Part shown: in pieces, positions 32,864 to 44,569 of the stretch | Numbering within the stretch: position 1 is the stretch's first letter | How the letters are laid out: every line of letters begins with the position of its first letter | Origin: Phymorhynchus buccinoides | Taxonomy: Eukaryota > Mollusca > Gastropoda > Neogastropoda > Raphitomidae | Direction: 5' to 3' | Assembly (NCBI GenBank): GCA_017654935.2 | Contig: CM065700.1 | Coordinates: 44,325,931 to 44,389,930 of the forward strand | DNA: 64,000 bases | The notes under the pieces: model-generated | What the model was told of the DNA's origin: nothing | What the model saw: the letters and a program-made list of their open reading frames with translations, nothing else | Databases searched by the model: none | Program-made: the position numbers and the translations under genes

Positions 32864-33413
32864 ATGCTGGCAGTAGATCTGCCTGGCCTGTCTCACAGTC
32901 GTTACACGAGGTCTTCCGCTTCTAGCTCCATCCCGAGTGCCTTGAAACCGAGCCCACGGATGACAGGACGTGGATACTGCCACTGCAAGAGCAGTAATTT
33001 GGCAATGACGCTTGGTCGGTTTCCCGCTAGCAGTCGTCCCATCGCTCCACTGCAAGAGCAGTAATTTGGCGATGACGCTTGGTCGGTTTCCCGCTAGCAG
33101 TTGTCCCATCGCTCCACTGCAAGAGCAGTAATTTGACGATGACGCTTGGTCGGTTTCCCGCTAGCAGTCGTCCCATCGCTCCACTGCAAGAGCAGTAATT
33201 TGGCAATGACGCTTGGTCGGTTTCCCGCTAGCAATCGTCCCATCGCTCCACTGCAAGAGCAGTAATTTGGCAATGACGCTTGGTCGGTTTCCCGCTAGCA
33301 ATCGTCCCATCGCTCCACTGCAAGAGCAGTAATTTGGCGATGACGCTTGGTCGGTTTCCCGCTAGCAGTCATCCCATCGCTCTTTCCCAATCAGTGGGGT
33401 TCATCTTGGCATC
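32864..33413 (-). pseudogene. Tc1-like transposase N-terminal relic
   Basis: On the - strand an ATG near 33413 opens MPR-stop-TPLIGKERWDD, followed by GRLLAGNRPSVIAKLL in another frame and, after the tandem units, WARFQGTRDGARSGRPRVTT then VRQARQIYCQHQ. The ERWDxIGxLxAG helix and the RSGRPRVTT linker are standard N-terminal DNA-binding segments of Tc1-type transposases. Stops, frame changes and an internal 67-bp array make it non-functional; the catalytic DDE part is absent. It ends against the head of a SINE. Confidence 0.7.
32970..33390 (-). repeat. 67-bp tandem array (about 6 units) in Tc1 transposase sequence
   Basis: The unit (+ strand) is CCATCGCTCCACTGCAAGAG, CAGTAATTTGGCGATGACGC, TTGGTCGGTTTCCCGCTAGC, AGTCGTC. 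Its complement encodes the GRLLAGNRPSVIAKLLLLQ helix region. Confidence 0.93.
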
Positions 33414-33479
33414 TTTCTACTGATATAACGCGGGCCGTCTGGGAGAGTACGAGCATCAGATTTTATTGCTAGTGAGTGT

Positions 33480-34035
33480 TAAAGGGACACCCTGACGGAT
33501 TAGTTTTTGTAAGAAACATGTCCAGATCACCAGCAAAAACACTCTTTACAGAGATTGCAAAACTCACTTTGCTCTGGTTTCCTAGAAATCAAATCGTCGA
33601 TTCCTACATGGCGGAGGTGCTGGAAGTCAAATTCTTTCACCCAAAAAGAAGGCATGTGCCGTCTCTTTTCTAATGGCCGCCTGCGTTTAGACCAAATCGT
33701 TTGCATGAAATTTTCGCAATACAAGCCTTTTTTTCCCTTTTTTAAAATTTTTATACAGATTATCTAAAGGAGTTTCGCTCACAACAAAGAAAACAGCTCC
33801 ATTTTTTCTTTTTACTGCACTACGAAAAAAGAAAACGCTTCAACCACAATGAGTGACCTTCACCCACCCCATCCAAAATGGCTACTCTCTCCGGCATCTC
33901 CGCCAAGGAGGAATCGCTATTTTGACGGTTTAATTTCTAGGTAACCACAGTAAAGTGAGTGTTCCGATCCTTGAAAAGGCTGTCTTTCTGGTGATCTCAA
34001 TGTGTTTCTTGCAAAAACTCATCCGTCAGGGTCCA
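33480..34035. mobile_element. fold-back MITE with about 125-bp inverted ends
   Basis: TTAAAGGGACACCCTGACGG and following sequence (TTGTAAGAAACATG, CTTTGCTCTGGTTTCCTAGA) are mirrored by TTTCTAGGTAACCACAGTAA, GTGTTTCTTGCAAAAACTCA and CCGTCAGGGTCC. Confidence 0.75.
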
Positions 34036-34143
34036 CCAATCTTCCTGCTTTTCTTCAGACTGCATGTGTGGAAAACCCTATCCGACATTAGAGCAGCTAA
34101 GCGGGCGTCATTATTAAGCCATGCACATGATTTTCAAGTGACA

Positions 34144-34554
34144 TATCATGGGTGAAATTCAAAAACCTCGTATCTCGATTTTTGTGGGGTTTTGAGTTAG
34201 ATACATAGTCAGCTCTCTAATTTTTCCCGCCACCTTCCACCAAAAGCTCGTATCTCTAGCGACTTTCTATCTGGGGTAAATGAGGTTGTGTAAACAGAAG
34301 AAAAACTCGTAAGTTCCAAATTCAGATCTACTAAAGGACAAAAACCTTGTATCTTCGTTCTTTTCAAGTATTTAATTTTTTTTTAATGATTTTAACAAAA
34401 TGCAGGACTAAACTCGCAATGTCTTGAACAACATATTCATCATAGTTAATCAATTGTGGTAAACACGGTTAATTTTTAAAAGTTTTTTTTCTCCATTTTT
34501 CTCAAAACTACCAAAATTGAGATACGAGGTTTGTGAATCTCACCGATGATATGC
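34144..34554 (+). mobile_element. family E MITE, copy 2
   Basis: Opposite orientation to the copy at 18098. Ends GGTGAAATTCAAAAACCTCG and GAGGTTTGTGAATCTCACC. Confidence 0.8.
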
Positions 34555-34555
34555 T

Positions 34556-36037
34556 AGACACATTGATGACTCATGATAACCTAATTGTTTGTTCACACTA
34601 CCGGTACGCATAAAGTTTTATGCAAGTGTCAACTTGCGTTTCTTTTGGCTTTGAGTATATAAGTACATGACATGCACAATACACGAATGCATCTTACTTG
34701 AAAAATACACATAATATTCAAGAACTGAGAGAATATCTTAAAAAAAACCCACAAAAACCATGAGGCATATCTGATATCACTTGAGCTTTTTCGCTTGTGA
34801 GTTACTATAGACACTTTTTATTTCAGCGATATGAATAGAATAAAGATCAATATGAGTGAGAGAAGGGAAAGGGAGGGGTGGGAATGATGAATGAGTGCAA
34901 GTGTGATGGTAGAACATCTCTAGAACAGAGAGTGTGTGTGCGAGTGTTTGCGCGCATGTGTATGTGTAAGCCTATCCGCATGCCTGTGCATATGCACTTT
35001 TTCCTTTTTAAACAATAATAATTTAATCTTTCAAGATTTTGTTTTGAAAAATAAAAAAAAAGCTTTAGTTTAAAATAGCACTTGTACTAATTCTCACAAA
35101 ACAGTCATGACCTTACTTAAGCCTATTTAATATGTAAGTACATGTAATTCAAAAAAAAGAAGAAAAAAAGTTGATATGCCGAAGCAGATTGAGTAAAGAA
35201 ACATTATCACAAGAAAACCAAACATTTTTTTAACAAATCTAAAGATTTTTTTTCCCTCACAAATCTAAAGATTTTTTTTCTCTCACAATTCTAAAGATTT
35301 TTTTTCTCACAAATCTAAAGATTAGAAGAAAAGATTACCTATAAAAAAATAAATACTTTTTGACCCATATATAACAATACATTGTGCTAACACTAGTTGT
35401 TGATGTGGATCATAATTCAATTCAGACCGTCAGCACTTCCTCGGCAATTGCACCGTTTCATCATAGCACCCAAAAGTTGTTTCCATTCATTTTCTTCCTC
35501 AACTGGGTCAGATTTGTAAAGACACAACTTCAGTCATATACCATGGGACAAATATGCCAAGGAAAGTGTCGTCAGTAGGGGGCTTAGTAGGTGGTGTCCT
35601 GAACAGGCTCTACTGAACTTCACCGAAGTGACTCAGCAGCAGTGCAGTGTCTCCTCGGTTGGTTGCCTCCTGACGGCCTAACATAGATTCGCTCCCCTTA
35701 GACTGCTGGTCTCGGATTCTGCGACCTGAACATGCGGAGGTGTGGCTGCGAGTTGGGAATCGGAATGAGCGGCGTGGGAGCAACGCCACTGTACGGCCCA
35801 GAAGATTGGACAGCAAAAAAATATATTACAAAATGCCAAGGAAGGGTCGCTGCTGTTCAATTTGCATTCATGTTTTTCCTTCTTCTTTTTTATATTGATA
35901 AATTAGGCGTGCATGAATGCAAAATATGCGCATGAAAAGCGCAAGAACAGCAACAATGTCGCAACTACCGTCAGAAGTGGCGTCTGCATTCCACAAACCC
36001 AAATCCGAGGAAAATGGTTTTGGAAGGAAAATTTGCA
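34556..36037. other. gene-poor stretch between the two convergent genes
   Basis: No gene. It contains four AATCTAAAGATTTTTTTT-type short repeats (35235-35325) and an open - strand stretch at 35610-35816 without a recognisable domain. Near here the + strand changes from T/G-rich to A/C-rich. Confidence 0.5.
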
Positions 36038-36197
36038 TACCGTATTTTTCGGTTTATAAGGCGCACCTTTGCATAAGGCACACCCCCCAAATTTCAGGTT
36101 TTGTTACTATATTTTCTTACTATTTCATCACTCATAAGGCGCAGGGGTCTGAGTCTTGGAAAAGAAGTTATCGCCTTATAGTCCGAAAAATATGGTA
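36038..36197 (-). mobile_element. family T MITE, intact copy
   Basis: CCGTATTTTTCGGTTTATAA at the left and TTATAGTCCGAAAAATATGG at the right, flanked by TA on each side; 160 bp. This is the best reference copy for the family in the window and suggests a Tc1/mariner-type TA target. Confidence 0.85.
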
Positions 36198-38410
36198 CTT
36201 ATTTTGGTTAGGCTTTTGTTTTTTCCCAAACATTTTACTTTGAAGGTGTTTTACACATTATATACTTATCTTTGTTTTTACATACTGATCTACAAAATTT
36301 AAGCACAGCACTTAGCATACATTTTGTTATCACTCGTTTTAAGCCAATATATGATAGCTACCCTCAGGACTATTCTACATTCATTTTGTCAGAAACATAA
36401 TGAAGGCGATTTGCTGATTTTTAAAAAAAAAAGTGTTTTGCTACAAGCACTAGCGAAACTCTACCAATTAAATCACATTTGATTAAACTTAGCATTATCA
36501 TTTCTGTTAAACGTACATAATTTAACAAAACGAAAACAGTTAACATCATCAACTTAACACACACACACAAAAATATACACACTATTTACAAACGAAGCAA
36601 ACTATACGCACAAATTCCATAGAAAGAAAGAAAAACAAAATGTCAACAACCAAACATAATCACCAAATGGAATGAAAACAAGAGTGAAACGCATTCAGCT
36701 TCAACGAACCGCATGATTGCTGCAGAATTAACCGAGATTTAAGTACAATACCAATCAGAATATACACACAACGCAAAAAAAAAGAAAAAAACCCATACAA
36801 TTCTCTTTTTCCTCTTCTCCCAGCAACCAACTGAGAGAGAAACTGGATTTGCAAGTTCTCTTGATCGGAACTCAGTAAAAATTCTACATCAGAAGACAAA
36901 ACCACAAAGAAACGATTGCTAAAATATATAAAAAAGAGAAACCCTAGCTAAGAAGGCACAGTATTATCATTTTCCCCACACACGTCTTTTGGCAGCTGCG
37001 TATCGAAAAGATGCGACAAAAAAAAGAGTTGTTTTAAGTACAAAGAAACGTGCATTGCGTATTTTAGTTCGACATCGATAAAAAACAACAACCTGAACAT
37101 GCGCTCGTGTAAGCTCCATGAAACTATAAGTATAACTGAACAAACTACAGTAGAAAATGAATTTTATACACAAGATGGAAACGATGAACGATGGAAAATT
37201 GTATCATCGGCGATAGTTACAAAAAAAAATCAAAACACAATTATAAGTAATGAAAGCGAATGTGGAGAACCAACAGTTACCCAGTGAACAAAATCACAAA
37301 ACAACAAGAAACATAAGATCACATACACTCAATACTTCCAAACAATAAAACAAAACCCACCAGGAAAGTACCTAATCAAACAATAGCAGATAGGATTATT
37401 TGATGAAACAAAGATACATATGCTAAAAATGGTAACACTGGAGTCAAACACAGCAATGCAGTGTAAAATCTCAGTTAAAAAAGCAACAAAAACAATCCCT
37501 AAAATGTAACTTAAAAAAAAGTTACAATCAGATTGTGAGTGTAGTGTCTACTCTGTGCAGTTGCTTGCTGGTGGTTCCCGATTACTGTACACTATACAAA
37601 TCCCCAACAAGGAATGCTAAAATGTTTACAAAGCTAATTTCAATCTATGCTAATACTCTGAAACGAGACTATAAATATATAAACTCTAAACTAATTACTT
37701 CTGATACTCTTCTTAATTAATTACAGATATCGTTTTCTGCATGCATCATGTGAGGCCCGAGCGTCGTGCATGACTTGCTCCTACTTTTATCTGGCATCTC
37801 ACTAACATTTACTCAACCCCTCCCCCACTCATTTCAGGCCTACAAAATACTCAGCCAAGTTCATCTTTTCATATCTTGTATATCATCTTAAAACAACAAA
37901 TGATTATCTATTTAATACCTATCTGAACTTATAAAATAAATACCCAACCAAATTACTCTATTCACATCCTCTCAATATTGTAAACAAATAATACTTTTCT
38001 ATTATCTAATATATTTCTCAAATCCTATCTCATCCTGTGCTGCGCATCTTCGTCTTTGAACCCCTGTATATGTCAATAATTGCTGATAAACGGTAGGTGG
38101 ATATTACTGGAAGAAGAAGACTTACGTTGTCTAAGTCAAATGCACTGAGCTGAGCAACTTATTTACATCTCTACTGTACAGAGTGATCAAATGTACCTTT
38201 ATTCCTAAATATCATTGACATATTTAAACTGCTAAAAATGTAAAACTTATATTCATGCTTACATTCATTCACGGGCATAAAATGTCTGCGCTTGCGGAGA
38301 GTCGTGTTATTCTCCTGACAGACGCGTATGCGCGTGGGTGCGTGTATTTCAATTTCTGGTAAGTTTGAGCACAGACAGAGTAGAGATAGAAATCTCCTCC
38401 GAATCCTTTC
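36198..38410 (-). other. A/C-rich 3' flank of Slingshot, no gene seen
   Basis: Long A-rich unique sequence on the + strand (T-rich on the Slingshot strand). It is compatible with an extended 3' UTR or intergenic DNA; nothing decides between them. Confidence 0.45.
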
Positions 38411-38630
38411 CAGGGCTCCCAATCGTCCTGCAAAACAAGGGGTCCCAGGGACTCCTTCACTTACAGCATAGAGGGTCCTAGAGGTGGGATAGAGGGTCCC
38501 AGTGGCATTGTGAATGCTAAAAAGAATTTTTCGACTTCATTCCTGGGACCCCCTGCACATTTTTTTTAGAGGGTCCTTTAGAATTTTAGTACTTCATAGA
38601 CCCCCCAAATGGGGGTCCCTGGGAGCCCTG
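38411..38630 (+). mobile_element. family D MITE, copy 2
   Basis: CAGGGCTCCCAATCGTCCTG at the left and GGTCCCTGGGAGCCCTG at the right. CAGGG-type ends suggest hAT-like; a CCTTTC direct repeat flanks it, shorter than the usual 8 bp. Confidence 0.72.
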
Positions 38631-39581
38631 CCTTTCTTAAACTAAAGCCATATAAAACCAAAAGACTTGACTCAAAGAGAGTGACTAATTCGATAATAGG
38701 AGAACGCTTCTAGCACAACACTTCCAGAAGATGGGGAACTATTTACACTACCACCCCACCCACATTCTAATACACACACACACACCTCCCCCCTCCACCT
38801 CCCCCCACCCTTGTCCCATGGGGGACCTCTAACACCAACCAAATGATAACATTTTAAACAATGTTATCAATCATGCAACATTAACAATGAATTATTCTGT
38901 GATCACCTGTTTGTGATACAGCTCTCTTAAGTTAAACATGGATAGTACAATGATCAGGCGATTCACTTTCCAGTGAAAAGGATTTTGTTGTAATGATTGT
39001 TGACAAATGCGATCAAATGAGTGATATGATTTGTATATGATCCTTACGAACTACAATGACGAGCATTACAATACCCCCATTACCAGGCATCAGAACAGTC
39101 TGAAGTCCAATCCTCTGAAAACCGCGGTACAAGGGCCATCAAGGCCCCAGACTATAGAGGGATAACACTGAAATCAATTCCCAACATGACCAAAAAGGCT
39201 TTATGCAGTGAGAAATCACTATAAAATGCTATTTCAGAAAAAAAGATATCTCTAAATAAAAAGGCAAAACCTCTGACAGAAGTGGCCAATCCTCTGTCAG
39301 AAATTCTCAATCCTCTGAAATTAGCTGATCCTCTGACAATTCTGATGCCTGATTACAAATAATTCTTATAAAGGAATATCTTATCCACTTTTGAGATTCT
39401 CTCCTCTGACAAATTTCATGATAATAGGTGATTGAAGGGATTGCATACATGTATCTGTTTGTCTAAGAATATGCAGCGACTGTGGGTCAAAAACGTATGC
39501 TCTCACTTGAGAAGTTTTAAAAGATGCTGCTCGTTATATCTAAAAGAAAAAGTACAGAATTGATGACAACACAGACAGACA
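38631..39581 (-). other. Slingshot 3' flank, no gene seen
   Basis: It contains degenerate CAATCCTCTG(A/T)(A/C)A repeats at about 39100-39420 and no coding sequence. Confidence 0.5.
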
Positions 39582-40505
39582 TACTGCAAAAACCGGACTA
39601 TAAGACGCACCCATATTAAAGTCGCATCCTTAAATGGACAAAATATTAGGCATTTATTCACACATATAAGCCGCACCAGTCTATAAGCCGCAGAGATTTG
39701 GATGTGCACAAAGCAACGCAAATATAGAAATTCACCTGTCAGAACATGAGTATTTATTGTTCTCCAGGCACTTTAAACATGAGACTTGAATCTATTGATT
39801 ACCAAAACTAGTCTTGAGTCTAAAGACAAGGCTGAAGAAGAATGTGGCCAGAAACAGATTTAATCATACTGATATATACAGGGATGTGAGAGGGCCCCAA
39901 ACAAAAAAGCGTAGCCGATGGAATCGTCAAAGTACTCAAACAAAACTTTGCCTCCGACATCAATTTGTTTTCGCTGCTCGCCTACACGGATCTTACTGTC
40001 CGTTAGTTTCATCCATCCAAGCCCTGTCAAATTTGTGTTGGCATCCTTTGTCGATCTCCTCTTTCCTCACATCTATGGTGTGATAAATCATTTTTATGGT
40101 TGACGACGAAACAGTCATTCAATAGCTTTGAAAAACATCAAAATCCTCCTTCAAAATCATAGCCAAACATATAAAAATGACGCATTGCCATTGGACTTAA
40201 CTGGCCAACCACAGAGAAGCTTACAAAATTCAGTCAAGGGACTGTACTCACGCTACAAACAGCTTTCGTTTTCACTGTGTGTGCGCAAAGAAAGGCTACC
40301 TAACTCGACAATCTGTCTCTGTGCATTTTTTGGGGTGTTTTTTTCAAATAGAAAAAGCGCATTTACGCACAGCTCTCACATCCCTGTATATAGTGATAAA
40401 GGTAGAATGCAAAACAAAATCTGCAGATAAGCTGCATCAGTCTATAAGCCACATGGGCCAAAGTTGAGAAAAAAGTAGCGGCTTAATAGTCTGCATTTGA
40501 CGGTA
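39582..40505 (-). mobile_element. family T-like element with nested TIR element
   Basis: TACTGCAAAAACCGGACTAT at the left and TAATAGTCTGCATTTGACGG at the right, with repeated ATAAGCCGCA motifs. An inner element at about 39874-40392 has TATACAGGGATGTGAGAG and its complement as ends (about 518 bp). Confidence 0.65.
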
Positions 40506-40746
40506 CACTGATACAGGCAGACACACACTTGCACTAACACAACTGATCCCGCCAATGTCCTTGTTTTGCTTTGCTTGTTAGGTTTTCCCAGTAGTATGCA
40601 ATTCAACCTCTTGCATACACCCCCCCCCCCTCCCCCCCTTATACTCTACCGTATTGTTCGGACTATAAGGTGTACCATATTATAACCCCCCCACCCCCCC
40701 TTCCCCAAAAATAAAAAAAATAAACCAAACTTCAGATTTTGTTATT

Positions 40747-40963
40747 CTGCTTTCTTACTATATTGTTAGTCATATCATAAGGTATGATATATTAGTTTTA
40801 ACCCTTTCTTACTATATTGTTAGTCATATCATAAGGTATGATATATTAGTTTTAACCCTTTCTTACTATATTGTTAGTCATATCATAAGGTATGATATAT
40901 TAGTTTTAACCCTTTCTTACTATATTGTTAGTCATATCATAAGGTATGATATATTAGTTTTAA
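40747..40963 (+). repeat. 54-bp tandem repeat, 4 copies
   Basis: The unit TTAACCCTTTCTTACTATAT with TGTTAGTCATATCATAAGGT and ATGATATATTAGTT. It is family T sequence joined to the first bases of the adjacent family P terminus, so the array formed after the P insertion. Confidence 0.92.
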
Positions 40964-41207
40964 CCCTTTCGCCGCCAGCCATTTTTCAACCCCAAAAATA
41001 CCATTATAGTTAACAGAGTGGAGAAAAAAAAATTACCTGCAATATTGGGAATTCCTCTGTGACATGCCTAACATTAGGCCAATCCTTACCTCCCGAAATT
41101 AAGGAAATGGGGTCTTGTGATAACAGGCCCTGATTTGATGCCTTTTAGTAACATGGGTGTTAAGCCATTGTGGTGCATAAATACGACATTGGCGGTGAAA
41201 GGGTTGA
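40960..41207 (+). mobile_element. piggyBac-like MITE (family P), copy 6
   Basis: The left end is TTAACCCTTTCGCCGCCAGC; the right end GGCGGTGAAAGGGTTGA has a mutated TTAA. It lies inside a family T element, and its first bases are also carried by each unit of the 54-bp array immediately to its left. Confidence 0.8.
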
Positions 41208-41355
41208 AACATATTTGTTATATACTTCTTCACAATGTTTTGTAATAATGTTTTTCTTCTCAATTGTTTTCTCTGGTAATATTTGTAAAGCGCTCTGAGG
41301 ATGATTTTGTTTTCATCGAAGAACGCTACAGAAGCTTTATTTATTATTATTATTA
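41208..41355 (+). mobile_element. LINE/SINE 3' tail fragment
   Basis: ATATTTGTAAAGCGCTCTGA...AACGCTACAGAAGCTTTAT followed by (TTA)n, the same TGTAAAGCGC tail type as the LINE at 43490-43560 and the fragment at 24976. Confidence 0.6.
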
Positions 41356-41889
41356 TGATTATAAGGTGCAGGGGTCTCAGTCTGGGGGACAAAAAGCATG
41401 GCCTTATTGTCAGTAGAACTACACTGCATGTGTATCACACTGTATGTGTAGTACAGTGCTGGTAGCCCCAAACTGGATCACCATGGAAGAACACGAAAAG
41501 GCTAAAAACATCTCAGAGACATGGGCTAGAGAACACATCACTCACTCACGACGTTACGGGAGAGCCAACGATAAAAGCATTTCATGATAAAATCTTCCAC
41601 CTCAGAAGGCAAAAAAGCCGAAAATATGAACACTGTAGGGTTATGTCATTTTGGCTTTTTCAAGTTTAATAACATTTGTGTTGCTCCTGTCATTGTTCAG
41701 CTCAGTGATTTTCAATCAATTGCTATATTTGTTTGACTATATGTCATTAATGATGTCATAACTTTTGATGTCACCAATCTGTGGAGTGCTGATGTTTGTT
41801 CTAAAACAGTCAGGGGGTGGGGGCGGGGGAGGGGACGTTACATCTCGAGACCATTTCCCCCGATCGAGTCTAACCAGTCTCTGTTAATT

Positions 41890-43563
41890 AATACTGAAAG
41901 GGTTGTACTTTGTCAACTACTTGCACACCTAGAACAAAATCACCTTCTGAACCCCCACCAATCCGCTTATCGGAAATGCCACAGCACAGAGACAGCCCTT
42001 CTTAAAATTGTTAACGACCTTCTTTTAGGTTTTGATGACAACAAAGTTTCTCTCTTAGCTTTGCTTGACCTCAGTGCCGCTTTCGACACTATTGATCATA
42101 CCATTCTTATTCGCCGACTCAAACATTCTTTTGGCATTCATGATCTTGCTCTTTCCTGGTTTGATAGCTACTTGACTAATCGTAAGCAGACAGTTTGTGT
42201 TAGTGGCAGATACTCTGAGCCGTCGCCCCTTTTGTATGGTGTCCCACAGGGTTCTGTTCTGGGACCCATTCTTTTTGTGCTCTATGCTGCTCCTGTGTCC
42301 GATGCTATCAGTCAACATGCCTTGTCTCATGAGAGTTTTGCGGACGATACAGAAGTATATCAGTCGGCCACTCTTGCTGAAGTCGATGGGCTGGTATCGC
42401 GGACACAGGAGTGCATACTTGACCTTAAAATCTGGATGACCCACAACAAGCTGCAACTTAATGAAGAAAAAACTGAAATTATGTTAGCATGCCCAAAGAA
42501 AATGCTCAATCTTTCTACCCTTCCAGGCTCTGTCACAATCAACAACACCACTATCTCCTTCTCCTCTTCTGTCCGCAGTCTTGGTGTCACTTTGGATCAA
42601 AGTCTCTCCCTTCAGCAGCATGTGTCTAATATCTGCAGATCTGCCTATTTTGAGCTTCGTAAGATTAGTTCTGTTCGTCACTATCTCTCCACTGATGCCA
42701 CAAAAACCTTGGTCTGTGCATTTGTCCTCTCGAGAATAGATTATTGCAACTCTCTTCTTGCTGGCCTTCCAAACTACCTTCTCAACAAACTCCAAAGAAT
42801 CCAAAATAATGCTGCACGACTAATCCTTAAGTCCTCCAAGTTTGAACATGTTTCTCCCCTTCTGCACTCTCTGCACTGGTTGCCAATCTCCAGCAGGATC
42901 AACTACAAGCTTTCTGCTCTTACCTTTGCTGTCATTTCTGGCTCTGCTCCTACTTACCTGTCTGATCTACTTCATACTTACATTCCATCTCGTCAGCTTC
43001 GTTCTTCTTCTGATTCTCGTATTCTACAGCCTCCCTCAATTAAAACGAAAACTTATGGCGAGAGATCCTTTTCTTTTCAGGCCCCAGCTACTTGGAACAA
43101 ACTCCCTCTGTCTCTCAGACATTCCAACTCCCTGTCAGTTTTCAAAACCAACCTGAAAACTCATCTATTCTCTGAACACTACTGTCCACCATGATCGGAT
43201 TGTGAGAATGAAAGTGTGTGTGGATGATGAATGGCATGGGAAAGTTGGGAGACAGAAAGTGTGTGTGTGCATGCGCGCGCTGGCATGTGCTTATGCATGT
43301 GTGTGGGGATGTGTGTGTGTGTGTTTGTGTCTGTGTGTATGTATGTATGTACGAACGTACGTACGTATGTATGTATGTATGTATGTATGTACTGTATGTA
43401 TGTGTGCATGCGCGTGTAAATGATATGCTATGTTCGTCAGTGTGTGTGCTTGTGTGCGTGCGGGCATGGGTATTGATGTGATTTGATTAAATGTATTTTT
43501 TGTAAAGCGCCATGAGCAGCTAGCCTGGAATGTGCGCTATATAAGTTTTCTTTCATTCATTCA
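41890..43563 (+). mobile_element. 5'-truncated L2/CR1-type non-LTR retrotransposon
   Basis: It begins within the RT domain and includes the 3' UTR with (GT)n and (GTAT)n tracts (about 43260-43400). The tail is TTTTTTGTAAAGCGCCATGA...GTGCGCTATATAAG followed by TTCATTCATTCA repeats. It is antisense to Slingshot in the 3' flank and is followed at once by a family G MITE. Confidence 0.85.
41902..43194 (+). CDS. reverse transcriptase, L2/CR1 type, 5'-truncated but open
   Basis: The frame runs without a stop for about 430 codons, from VVLCQLLAHLEQNHLLNPHQ through SAYRKCHSTETALLKIVNDL, LLDLSAAFDTIDHTIL (RT palm Asp), YGVPQGSVLGPILF, SFADDTEVY (the F/YADD catalytic pair) and LQLNEEKTE to the CR1/L2 C-terminal region RIDYCNSLLAGLP, LHWLPISSRINYK, SFSFQAPATWNKLPLSLR and FKTNLKTHLFSEHYC. 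There is no AP endonuclease part and no natural start codon: the 5' end was lost at insertion (junction about 41890). It is a retrotransposon polymerase fragment, unlikely to be expressed as an autonomous protein. The intact frame suggests a fairly recent insertion. Confidence 0.9.
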   Translation, partial: VVLCQLLAHLEQNHLLNPHQSAYRKCHSTETALLKIVNDLLLGFDDNKVSLLALLDLSAAFDTIDHTILIRRLKHSFGIHDLALSWFDSYLTNRKQTVCVSGRYSEPSPLLYGVPQGSVLGPILFVLYAAPVSDAISQHALSHESFADDTEVYQSATLAEVDGLVSRTQECILDLKIWMTHNKLQLNEEKTEIMLACPKKMLNLSTLPGSVTINNTTISFSSSVRSLGVTLDQSLSLQQHVSNICRSAYFELRKISSVRHYLSTDATKTLVCAFVLSRIDYCNSLLAGLPNYLLNKLQRIQNNAARLILKSSKFEHVSPLLHSLHWLPISSRINYKLSALTFAVISGSAPTYLSDLLHTYIPSRQLRSSSDSRILQPPSIKTKTYGERSFSFQAPATWNKLPLSLRHSNSLSVFKTNLKTHLFSEHYCPP

Positions 43564-43564
43564 A

Positions 43565-43742
43565 TACAGTGGAACCTCCTTTATAAGACCTCCCATTATA
43601 AGACTCCCTCCCATATAAGACCTACTTCTCTAAAACATTGCCCCTCTTTGTAAGTATTAATCACCCCCCTTATAAGACCCCTCCATTATAAGACCTAATT
43701 TTGGATAATTTTTGAAGGTCTTATAAGGGAGGTTCCACTGTA
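43565..43742. mobile_element. pogo-like MITE (family G), copy 3
   Basis: CAGTGGAACCTCCTTTATAA at the left, TTATAAGGGAGGTTCCACTG at the right, TA at both edges, 178 bp. Confidence 0.87.
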
Positions 43743-44180
43743 TTATATTTTATATCATTAAAAAAAAAAACCTGCCAATTTTCCTCTGACGGCGAAGGGG
43801 TTAAAAATAGCAATCTAATGGATGGAGTAAACACACACACACCCCAGACAAAAACTCCAACACTTGCTGACACCTTGCAGGAACCAGCATCACGGAATGT
43901 TTGGAGCGTGAAGATGATAATGAACCATAATTCATGATACATACAGACATGCAAGCAAATAAAGAAGAAAACAACTGATGACAGTGAAACAAGAGCATTT
44001 TAACATGGCATACAGACTCTATTTCATTGTTTTGTTTTTGTTTGCTTTGATTGGTTTTTTCCTATTTGATTTTTTTGTTTTGTTATATTGGCTTTTTTTA
44101 ATCAATTCAATTGTCGTCCAATGCCAAGCAAAATGGATATCGGTTTGCAAAGCCTGAAAGACCAAAAGGCAGACAGAATT

Positions 44181-44377
44181 AACCCCTTGACTGCCACCAA
44201 CATATCACATACTGACCTGATGTCATCAGATGAAGAGGAATAACCCTGATATGCTGGATTTTACTCTAGCACAGTCAAGAGAGTAATATCCCCAGACCAT
44301 TTTGCCTCTATCAGTTGTCTTTTCATGTCATGATTTGTATAATTTCTTTAAGTTTCTCTGGCAGTCGAGGGGTTAAC
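44181..44377. mobile_element. TTAA-flanked MITE, third variant
   Basis: TTAACCCCTTGACTGCCACC at the left, TGGCAGTCGAGGGGTTAA at the right, about 197 bp. Related sequences with the same style of ends and the motif AGACCATTTT are at about 24111-24327 and, partly, 41700-41885. Confidence 0.7.
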
Positions 44378-44569
44378 CCTTCCTTTACAAATTCTGTTGT
44401 TTTTAGGACATCTGAGGATGAGGAAAATCTGATGTACATCATGTCCTGTATGAGTGACGTCTTCTGGACTCAGATAAACTTCAATGAGCGTGAACTAAAC
44501 TTGCTTTTTCGCTGAATTCATTTTCAGTTACCGGAGTCCTGATAATTCCACAGCTTTCTTCTCCTCAGT

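Larger units (their letters stand above)
40647..41412 (-). mobile_element. family T MITE, multiply interrupted
   Basis: CCGTATTGTTCGGACTATAA at the left and AAGGTGCAGGGGTCTCAGTC at the right. It contains a 54-bp array, a family P element (40960-41207) and a LINE 3' tail (41208-41355). Confidence 0.7.

Noticed and set aside
35610..35816. Small - strand ORF (Arg/Ser-rich)
   Set aside because: It is short, without homology that I can recognise or conserved context.
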